This document shows, one piece after another, positions 1 through 5,134 of a stretch of DNA of 5,134 bases; the stretch's first letter is position 1, and every line of letters begins with the position of its first letter. The notes beneath the pieces are model-generated. The model did not search any database. It had not been told where the DNA came from and saw only the letters and a list, made by a program, of their open reading frames with translations. The DNA is taken from assembly GCA_037969115.1 (NCBI GenBank), contig JBBKWQ010000316.1, positions 1 through 5,134 on the forward strand. Direction: 5' to 3'. The stretch comes from JBBKWQ01 sp037969115 (GTDB lineage: Bacteria > Actinomycetota > Acidimicrobiia > Acidimicrobiales > Ilumatobacteraceae). Position numbers and translations under genes: made by a program.

Positions 1-62
1 TGCGCGCGAGCCTCGACGAGGTGGACGTCGCCATGCTGACCACAGGCTTGGCCTACCAGTAG
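1..62 (+). CDS. C-terminal end of an unidentified protein (5' truncated by window edge)
   Basis: Reading from position 3, 19 codons run into a TAG stop at 60-62, giving a tail that ends in MLTTGLAYQ. Eighteen of the 19 codons end in G or C, as expected for a real gene in this genome; another plus frame (from position 1) meets a stop at 37-39. The visible peptide is mildly acidic and then hydrophobic, which is too little to assign a family, so I give no function. The gene lies on the same strand as the lipoprotein gene, but more than 200 bases separate them, so co-transcription is not evident. The call rests on codon bias only. Confidence 0.55.
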   Translation, partial: RASLDEVDVAMLTTGLAYQ

Positions 63-109
63 CCGCCCGCAGGTTGGTAGCCGAGCAAGTATCCGAATGC
101 GGTCCGTCG

Positions 110-125
110 GGTGTCTCCAGACGCC
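110..125 (+). terminator. Possible weak hairpin terminator for the truncated upstream gene
   Basis: GGTGTC (110-115) pairs with GACGCC (120-125), including one G-U pair, around the four-base loop TCCA, about 48 bases past the upstream stop. No T-run follows. Terminators without a T-run occur in high-GC actinobacteria, but a six-pair stem is also likely by chance, so this is only a candidate. Confidence 0.2.
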
Positions 126-267
126 TACTCGATGACCCGCTCGGGGTGTCCCGGAACGCCGGATTGTCGGCGGGAAGCCGGCCACGGTGCCTACCGGGGC
201 TGGCTGGTCGACCGCCACGAGCACCGAAGCGGGCGGTGCGTCTCGCGACCGGAACTCAGGGACCGGT

Positions 268-272
268 GGAGG
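268..272 (+). promoter_or_regulatory. Ribosome binding site of the lipoprotein gene
   Basis: GGAGG is a full Shine-Dalgarno core. It is 4 bases before a GTG at 277, 13 before a GTG at 286 and 22 before the ATG at 295. This argues that translation begins at one of the GTG codons rather than the ATG, but the spacing is not ideal for any of them, so the exact start is unresolved. Confidence 0.45.
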
Positions 273-285
273 CCAAGTGGCTACT

Positions 286-594
286 GTGAAGCGAATGGTC
301 AACCGGCTGACGGCACTACTGGTCCTGGCAGCGACACTGACCGCATGCGGAGGTGGCGACGACTTGACCGGTTGCGAGTCAGCCATGAAGGCCGCACACG
401 ACGTTGATGACATGCGGGACACGGTGACGGACATCGACCCTGCGATTGCAGCGTGCAGCACTCTCGCGGAGTTCGCTGCTGCGTCGGAGCGATTCCCTGA
501 TGCTCTCGACGGAGCCGATCCAGCTACCTACGTGTCGAATCGCTGTGCAGATACGGCGACCGGAGCACTCTGCGACGAGGTGGCGAACGGGTAG
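286..594 (+). CDS. Small secreted lipoprotein, cysteine-rich, function unknown
   Basis: The 102-residue product starts with a basic end (MKRMVNR), then a hydrophobic stretch, then the lipobox Leu-Thr-Ala-Cys at residues 18-21, followed by Gly-Gly-Gly-Asp-Asp. This is a textbook lipoprotein signal, so the mature 82-residue protein should be lipid-anchored at Cys21 on the outer face of the membrane. Four more cysteines (30, 57, 87, 96) could form two disulfides. A central Ala-Cys-Ser-Thr-Leu-Ala-Glu-Phe segment, the following ALDGADPATYV and the final CADTATGALC resemble unnamed small actinobacterial lipoproteins as I remember them; I could not check this. No catalytic motif is visible. GTG at 277 or ATG at 295 are alternative starts and give the same mature protein. 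Third-position G/C is about two thirds, clearly lower than in the phosphorylase gene, so it may be recently acquired or weakly expressed. Confidence 0.78.
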   Translation: MKRMVNRLTALLVLAATLTACGGGDDLTGCESAMKAAHDVDDMRDTVTDIDPAIAACSTLAEFAAASERFPDALDGADPATYVSNRCADTATGALCDEVANG

Positions 595-809
595 CCCGTA
601 AGGTGACTGCCCCAGAACGCCGGATCTGCGCCAGACATTATGAGCGCGAACAGCGTGCGATTGCCTCCTCACCGTCAATGTACGTCTCGGCACCGTTGCA
701 GCCCACGGCCATAGTGCCCTTTGCGGTGACCCCGCGACGTCGATCGGGCGTTCCGTTGCCGTTTGGGCCGAGCGAACCGCGTGGACGCAGAGTCGGGTCC
801 GGTGATCCA

Positions 810-833
810 GGCGTTGGCGGACGCCCATGCGTC
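810..833 (+). other. Two mutually exclusive short hairpins in the phosphorylase upstream region
   Basis: GGCGT (810-814) can pair with ACGCC (821-825). Alternatively GACGC (820-824) can pair with GCGTC (829-833) around the loop CCAT. Both use the same ACGC bases, so only one can form at a time. Each stem is just five pairs and there is no T-run, so chance is a fair explanation. Confidence 0.2.
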
Positions 834-997
834 TGATCGTGCAAGCGCCCGATGATGTTCGCCCGAATCGAGAACCGAAACGCCGAGGTTCGACAGGTCG
901 TGCCAGCTGATGTCGATGCGGCCTTCATTCCAGTCGAGTCGGCCTCGATAGGGTCGAAGGAACCCGACACCGCCGACTTCGGCGCCGAGACATCAAC

Positions 998-1003
998 GGA
1001 GAG
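998..1003 (+). promoter_or_regulatory. Ribosome binding site that fixes the phosphorylase start at 1011
   Basis: GGAGAG lies seven bases before the ATG at 1011, which is ideal spacing. The upstream in-frame ATG pair at 852-857 has no such sequence. This site, together with the jump in third-position G/C at 1011 and the start of family homology at about residue 10, decides the start. Confidence 0.75.
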
Positions 1004-1010
1004 CACTGCG

Positions 1011-2642
1011 ATGACCGCGTCAGATCCAGCCATCTCCCGCCCAAGCGTGGCCTACTTCTGCATGGAGTACGGCTTGCACACCGACCTCAAGTTGTACGCC
1101 GGCGGCCTCGGCATCCTCGCCGGCGACTACCTGAAGGGCGCTCACGACCACGAACGACCGATCATCGGCCTCGGCATCAAGTGGAAGCAGGGCTACACGG
1201 ACCAACGCATCGGCGACGACGGGCGGCCGTACGACAGCTACCCGGTGCGCCACTACGACTTCGTCGACACCGGCGTCACCGTGCCGGTCACCGTCCGCGA
1301 CCACGAGGTCCACGTGAAGGTCTGGCTGACAGAGGCCTACGGCAACGCTCCGATCTACCTGCTCGACACCGACATCGAGGCGAATGCGGCGCCGGACCGG
1401 TGGATCTGCGGACAGCTCTACGGCTGGTTCGCCGAAGAACGGCTGGCGCAGGAGATCGTGTTAGGCGTCGGCGGCGTACGCGCACTGCGTGCGCTCGGCA
1501 TCGACGTGGACGTGTACCACTTCAACGAGGGCCACGCCGTGCTCGCCGCGCTCGAACTCATCGAGGAGCGCAGGTCACAGGGCGTCGACTTCGACGACGC
1601 ATGGCAGGCCACGCGAGACGAGGTCGTCTTCACGACCCACACCCCGGTCATCCAGGGCAACGAGAGCCACGAGCTGCGAACGATGGAGTACATGGGCGCG
1701 ACGCTGGGCCTCACGCTCGAGCAGATGGAGCGGATCGGCGGCAACCCGTTCAACATGACCGTCGCGGCCCTGCGACTCTCGCGGCGGGCCAATGCGGTCG
1801 CTGAACTCCACGCCGAGACCGCGAACGACATGTGGGAGCACGTGGACGGTCGCTGCGAGATCGTCCCGATCACGAATTGCATCCACACCCCCACCTGGGT
1901 CGACGGCCGGATCACCGCCGCGTTCGCGACCGGTCAGTCCCTCCGGCCCGTCCACGACGAGATCAAGTCCGAGCTGATCGAGTTCATCGAGGAGCGGACC
2001 GGCACCCGGCTCCGCCAGGACAAGATCATCATCGGCTTCAGCCGCCGAGCGGCACCGTACAAGCGCAGCGACCTCTTGTTCAGCGACATCGAACGCATCG
2101 GGCCGTACTTCGAGCGCGGTGACGTGCAGATCGTGTTCAGCGGAAAGGCCCACCCGCTCGACGACACGGGCAAGGACATCGTGGCCCAGCTCGTCGAGAT
2201 GTCCCGACGGTTCCCGAACGCCGTCGTGTTCCTCCAGGACTACGACATGGAGATCGGCAAGATGCTCACGCGGGGCACCGACGTCTGGCTCAACAATCCA
2301 CGACGCCCCCAAGAAGCAAGCGGCACGAGCGGAATGAAGGCCGCCATGAACGGTGTACTGAACTGCTCGGTCCTGGACGGCTGGTGGCCCGAGGCCTGCC
2401 AGGACGGCGTGAACGGCTGGCAGATCGGCGACGGTTTCGAATCCGACGACATGGACGAACTCGACGAACACGACGCCGCGGCGCTCTACGCCGTCCTCCT
2501 CGACAAGGTGCTGCCCACGTTCTCCGACGATCCGGAGCGGTGGGAGTCGATGATGCGTGCGAGCATCGAGTCGACGTCGGAACGCTTCGCCGTCAAACGG
2601 ATGCTCGACGACTACGAACGGCTGCTGTACCGCACCGAGTGA
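1011..2642 (+). CDS. glgP: Alpha-glucan phosphorylase, short form (GT35, PLP-dependent)
   Basis: The enzyme releases glucose 1-phosphate from the non-reducing ends of alpha-1,4-glucans (glycogen, maltodextrins) using phosphate, in the cytoplasm. The 543-residue product opens with the family's VAYFCMEYGL (13-22) and the glycine-rich loop YAGGLGILAGDYLK (29-42). It continues with YHFNEGHAVLAALE (169-182), FTTHTPVIQGNES (207-219), GGNPFNM (243-249) and the phosphate-site-like RRAAPYKRSD (345-354). The hallmark pyridoxal-phosphate motif EASGTSGMKAAMNG is at 435-448, and Lys443 is the expected Schiff-base lysine, equivalent to Lys680 of rabbit muscle phosphorylase. It is far shorter than the classical enzymes of about 800 residues and matches the short phosphorylase class, without the N-terminal domain (DUF3417) that many such proteins carry. 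All catalytic segments appear intact. No other glycogen gene is in view. The start is set by the GGAGAG site; the longer frame from 852 is unlikely. Confidence 0.95.
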   Translation: MTASDPAISRPSVAYFCMEYGLHTDLKLYAGGLGILAGDYLKGAHDHERPIIGLGIKWKQGYTDQRIGDDGRPYDSYPVRHYDFVDTGVTVPVTVRDHEVHVKVWLTEAYGNAPIYLLDTDIEANAAPDRWICGQLYGWFAEERLAQEIVLGVGGVRALRALGIDVDVYHFNEGHAVLAALELIEERRSQGVDFDDAWQATRDEVVFTTHTPVIQGNESHELRTMEYMGATLGLTLEQMERIGGNPFNMTVAALRLSRRANAVAELHAETANDMWEHVDGRCEIVPITNCIHTPTWVDGRITAAFATGQSLRPVHDEIKSELIEFIEERTGTRLRQDKIIIGFSRRAAPYKRSDLLFSDIERIGPYFERGDVQIVFSGKAHPLDDTGKDIVAQLVEMSRRFPNAVVFLQDYDMEIGKMLTRGTDVWLNNPRRPQEASGTSGMKAAMNGVLNCSVLDGWWPEACQDGVNGWQIGDGFESDDMDELDEHDAAALYAVLLDKVLPTFSDDPERWESMMRASIESTSERFAVKRMLDDYERLLYRTE

Positions 2643-2655
2643 GCCGCAACGCACT

Positions 2656-2758
2656 CGCTCGCGGGCCGCGGTGCGGAGCATGCCCAAGGTCTCGACCAGG
2701 CGCCGACACCCACAGCTACACCCGCATGATCGCCGCGCTCGACGGCCTGTCCGCGTAG
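2656..2758 (+). pseudogene. Possible frameshifted tail of a lost gene downstream of glgP
   Basis: In one frame, the 15 codons from 2656 to 2700 all end in G or C and read RSRAAVRSMPKVSTR. In the next frame, the 19 codons from 2699 to 2755 all end in G or C and read GADTHSYTRMIAALDGLSA, closing with TAG at 2756-2758. A coding-type third-position signal that switches frame at about 2699 is what one indel in a former gene would leave. Neither frame has a credible start, since the glgP coding region lies immediately upstream. The matching minus-strand frame is interrupted by a stop at 2716-2718. I do not recognise the peptide, and a chance GC-rich stretch is possible. Confidence 0.27.
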
Positions 2759-2800
2759 ATTTGTCGTATCGCGCTGCTCGTACAGTTTGGCAACACGCGG

Positions 2801-2831
2801 CACGTGGCGGTTGTGCTCGCGAGCCACGGTG
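2801..2831 (-). terminator. Hairpin just beyond the stop of the membrane-protein gene
   Basis: CACGTGGC (2801-2808) pairs with GCCACGGTG (2823-2831) with one bulged G, giving eight pairs. The loop contains the palindrome CTCGCGAG (2816-2823), which shares one base with the stem. The structure begins at the base right after the minus-strand TGA (2832-2834) and lies in the gap between two convergent genes, which suits a terminator that could act in either direction. There is no T-run on either side, so it would be of the actinobacterial U-less type if real. Confidence 0.33.
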
Positions 2832-5126
2832 TCACAAGGTGGTCGCTGCCAGAGCGATCGATGCGCGGTAGTCGGCCTCGTCGCCGGCCGACCCGACGAA
2901 TGCCGACACGTTCTCAGAACCGAGCCTGACCACACGCGTATCGATCGGCAAGGTGTCGGGAATCGCCTGTTCGTCGTGGATGCCAAGAGAGGCCGAAGTG
3001 AAGGTCCAGCGCGCCGCCGCGTCTTGGGCTGACACAGGCGGAATCACGAATCTCACCTTGTCGAGATGGCCGTGCTGAGTGACGTGTGACAGTTCCCATG
3101 CCAAACCTGGGGTCGCTCCGACCGTGACGACGATCAAGGCCGCCGCAGCCATCCGCTCTTCGATTCTTTCTCGCCACTCGTCGCCGAAGTGTTCGCGTGC
3201 TGCGCCCAGCGTCGCGCGTGAGATTCCGGGTCGGCCGATCGCAATGACCGGACCGATGTTGGCGAGCTCCCACGCGACGGATTCCTCGAACGGCTCACGC
3301 CCTCGGAGCGTGAAGAACTCGACGAAAGGCCGCCGGGCCGACAGCACAGCAGGGACCGTGAGGCGGTCGTCCTCGAACGATCGCAGGTAGAGCACTGGTG
3401 CCTGCTCGCTGTCGGCCTGACGCCACCCCACGCGGGTCAGCGCGCGTGAAAGTCGGAACACGAGCGTGCCCACCACCAGCGCGACGACACCGGCGGCAAG
3501 CAGGACCCACGAAAGCAGTGCTGGGTCGATGCCGAGCTGGTCGGCGCGTTGGAGGTGCGACAGCGACGGGGCCAGCACGATCTCGCGCAATCCGAGGATC
3601 AGCGTCGCACCTCCGACGACCACGATGACAACAGCACAGCTCGACGCGACCGCGGCCGAGACAGAGGAGTGATATCGACGCCGCAACCGATCTGTGTGGA
3701 CCAGCGCCCACTCCAGGCGCCGACCGACGAGTGTGACGGCGAATCCGACGACGATCCCGCCAGCTCCGACGACCCACCTCCAGGCACCGACATCGGCCGC
3801 GATCACCACCAGCACGAGCGTGATCGAGGTCACCTGCAACGTGGCGACCCAGCGGCCCAACCGACGCAGCCGGGCCGAGACGGGATCGACGTCGACCAGT
3901 CGTACAACACTTGCGGCGGTCTGTATCGACCGCTCGCGAGGACTGGGGCGGCGGCCTCGGAACAACCGAACGGCGATGGTCGCGATCCCGAGGAAACCAA
4001 TCATGCCGGTCGCCGTGACGAGACTCTCGGCCGTGCTCGGGAACACCAACGCGGACGTACCGCCCGCTGGCAGCCGATCGGACTGAGCGATCGCGTAGTC
4101 CAAAGCGAGTGCTCCGGCGACGGGCTGCGAACTGGCCGAGGCAGTCGAGTCCACCACGATGTCGCCTCGGCGGAATCGGATGAGTACCTGGCCGGGCGTT
4201 TCACGAAAGGCCCAAGCGGTTGCATCAGGGATGCGTTCGAGCCCGGCCACGTCGATGGGCGTCGCCAACTCCGGCGAGAACCGGACACCGATTGATGCCG
4301 CAGCGAACGTTGCATAGGGGTACTCGGCGAGGCTGATGACAACGATCGACTGCGCGGCGTTGAACAGTCGGCTGCGCTCCACCGTGTTCCGTTCGAGAAA
4401 TGCGAGCACGGGAGTGTTCGGCTCCTCGCAGCCGAACGTGTCGAGGTCGATCGGGAGTGCGGTCAAGGTTGGATCTTCCAGGGACGTGGAGAGAACGAGG
4501 TCGTCGAGGCGGCTGTGCTGTCTCTTGGACGGCGTAGCGAGTGGCAGCTCGTCGGCGACTTGTTGCTCGACGATCGTGCGAAGTTCGGTGTCGAGCTGTT
4601 CGGCCGATTCGCTGAACGAGAACATGGTGATCGAGAACGTGTGGTGACTGCCGCTGAACGTGGCCATGCGTGTGAGTGGCTGGCCGCCGCCGAAGTACTC
4701 GACGCCGGCCTCCTCGGCCAGGTACGTCAACCCGATCGCCCACGCACCCGTCAGGGCCTGGGTTCGACTGTCAACGCCGATGAAGGCGCACAAGTCGTTG
4801 GGGTAGGAGGTGATCTCCAGCACACCGTCGTCACGTTGCCACGCACGAGTCGTCGTTCCCGGGAGACCCAGCTGAGGTACGTCGGTGCTGGGCATCTCCG
4901 ACCACCCCGGTCCGGGGTCGTCGATCACGGCGCCATCTGACCCTTCCTGAGCGTGAGCGGGAGCACCGGGCGCGACGATGAGCACGATTGCGAACATGGC
5001 GAGTGTGCCCCGTCCCCGCTGCCTTCGAATCCAGCTTCGGGCGGTGGTTGCGTCGGCAGCGATTCGAGGCGATCGGTGCCACTCCTGCGTGGCCCCAAGC
5101 TGGGTTCTGAACGCGTTGCACGACAT
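2832..5126 (-). CDS. Five-helix membrane protein with signal peptide, external domain and TIR-like cytoplasmic domain
   Basis: The 764-residue product has a basic N-terminal stretch (Arg-rich to about 39), a hydrophobic core (42-58) and an Ala-His-Ala cleavage site before Gln60. An external domain of about 300 residues (60-366) follows; its only cysteines, 113 and 233, may pair. Predicted helices lie at about 368-388, 427-446, 450-468, 488-512 and 537-557. The Arg-rich loops at 388-425 and 469-486 fall inside, placing the C-terminus in the cytoplasm. That part (about 576-764) contains VLYLRSFEDD (578-587), GPVIAIGRPG (625-634), ALIVVTVG (663-670), WEL (677-679) and RFVIPP (692-697). The strand-helix order and the WEL helix recall TIR domains, where a Glu at this place is catalytic, but I cannot confirm the family. 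The likely role is signalling or defence. The ATG at 5126 has only GAG ahead of it at the window edge, and the frame stays open, so the gene may start further upstream. An ATG at 4997 would remove the basic signal region. Confidence 0.85.
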   Translation of the reverse strand: MSCNAFRTQLGATQEWHRSPRIAADATTARSWIRRQRGRGTLAMFAIVLIVAPGAPAHAQEGSDGAVIDDPGPGWSEMPSTDVPQLGLPGTTTRAWQRDDGVLEITSYPNDLCAFIGVDSRTQALTGAWAIGLTYLAEEAGVEYFGGGQPLTRMATFSGSHHTFSITMFSFSESAEQLDTELRTIVEQQVADELPLATPSKRQHSRLDDLVLSTSLEDPTLTALPIDLDTFGCEEPNTPVLAFLERNTVERSRLFNAAQSIVVISLAEYPYATFAAASIGVRFSPELATPIDVAGLERIPDATAWAFRETPGQVLIRFRRGDIVVDSTASASSQPVAGALALDYAIAQSDRLPAGGTSALVFPSTAESLVTATGMIGFLGIATIAVRLFRGRRPSPRERSIQTAASVVRLVDVDPVSARLRRLGRWVATLQVTSITLVLVVIAADVGAWRWVVGAGGIVVGFAVTLVGRRLEWALVHTDRLRRRYHSSVSAAVASSCAVVIVVVGGATLILGLREIVLAPSLSHLQRADQLGIDPALLSWVLLAAGVVALVVGTLVFRLSRALTRVGWRQADSEQAPVLYLRSFEDDRLTVPAVLSARRPFVEFFTLRGREPFEESVAWELANIGPVIAIGRPGISRATLGAAREHFGDEWRERIEERMAAAALIVVTVGATPGLAWELSHVTQHGHLDKVRFVIPPVSAQDAAARWTFTSASLGIHDEQAIPDTLPIDTRVVRLGSENVSAFVGSAGDEADYRASIALAATTL

Positions 5127-5134
5127 CGCAGCTC

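Larger units (their letters stand above)
63..285. other. Spacer between the truncated gene and the lipoprotein gene
   Basis: This stretch of about 220 bases has open frames on the plus strand, but their translations are rich in Arg, Gly and Pro, as expected of chance frames in GC-rich DNA, and none has a convincing start. It contains a short hairpin (110-125), the 8-base palindrome GGTCGACC at 206-213, and the ribosome binding site of the next gene near its end. I see no recognisable promoter hexamers and no convincing riboswitch. Confidence 0.5.
595..1010. other. Long spacer upstream of the glucan phosphorylase gene
   Basis: This 416-base stretch has no gene I can defend. The phosphorylase frame stays open back to an ATG at 852, but in 852-1010 only 38 of 53 codons end in G or C, against 36 of the first 40 codons from 1011. 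No Shine-Dalgarno sequence precedes 852, and the translation has no family match. A minus-strand frame ending at 638 is also open across the whole stretch, but it has background-like codon use. The phosphorylase promoter should lie here, yet I cannot pick convincing -35 and -10 hexamers. Two overlapping hairpins sit at 810-833. Confidence 0.5.

Noticed and set aside
140..225. A cobalamin-riboswitch-like stretch (GGAAGCCGG followed by CCACGG)
   Set aside because: The rest of the conserved core and its spacing do not fit, the motif occurs easily in GC-rich DNA, and the downstream lipoprotein has no sign of cobalamin transport.
154..625. An 11-base direct repeat, GAACGCCGGAT at 154-164 and 615-625, flanking the lipoprotein gene
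   Set aside because: In about 5 kb of GC-rich sequence a few 11-base repeats are expected by chance, and there are no terminal inverted repeats, transposase or other mobile-element signs.
852..1010. An N-terminal extension of 53 residues on the glucan phosphorylase, from the ATG at 852
   Set aside because: There is no ribosome binding site before 852, third-position G/C is weaker, and the family homology begins only after 1011, where an ideal GGAGAG site precedes an ATG.
1575..2687. A long minus-strand open frame (370 codons) opposite the phosphorylase gene
   Set aside because: It is the usual antisense shadow of a gene with strong G/C wobble; its translation is of low complexity (rich in Val, Asp, Glu, His and Arg), and the plus strand codes for a clear enzyme.
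2761..2795. A possible promoter in the AT-richer patch between the convergent genes
   Set aside because: The hexamers on either strand are poor matches, and neither direction leads to the start of a gene.
3549..4295. A plus-strand open frame (248 codons) opposite the membrane-protein gene
   Set aside because: The translation is rich in Asp, Arg and Gly with no family features, while the opposite strand encodes membrane helices and a conserved-looking domain.

Overview
The window is high-GC bacterial DNA with strong G/C preference at third codon positions. It looks like an actinobacterial chromosome: GTG starts are plausible, there is a small cysteine-rich lipoprotein of a type I associate with Actinobacteria, and the glucan phosphorylase is compact. 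A placement nearer Acidimicrobiia is only an impression. I see no tRNA, rRNA, insertion sequence, CRISPR array or origin.

Layout, left to right. Positions 1-62 hold the last 19 codons of an unidentified plus-strand gene. A 220-base spacer follows, then a gene at 286-594 for a 102-residue lipoprotein. A 416-base spacer (595-1010) separates it from a confident plus-strand alpha-glucan phosphorylase gene, 1011-2642 (543 aa). A well-placed ribosome binding site fixes that start, rather than the longer open frame that begins at 852. From 2643 to 2831 lies a convergent spacer. It contains what looks like the frameshifted tail of a vanished gene, and a hairpin just beyond the stop of the next gene. 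The rest of the window (5126 down to 2832, minus strand) is one large gene for a 764-residue membrane protein.

The large minus-strand protein is the most interesting item. It reads as a signal peptide, an external domain of about 300 residues with no family I recognise, five predicted membrane helices that obey the positive-inside rule, and a cytoplasmic C-terminal domain. The pattern of that last domain (a Tyr-Leu-Arg-Ser-Phe-Glu-Asp-Asp strand/loop, later a Trp-Glu-Leu helix between two hydrophobic strands) resembles the TIR fold. That architecture suggests a receptor with an external sensor and an internal effector, but this is inference from pattern reading.

The genes do not form an obvious operon. 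The phosphorylase appears to be transcribed alone or from its own spacer and feeds glycogen or maltodextrin breakdown. The membrane protein converges on it and need not be functionally related.
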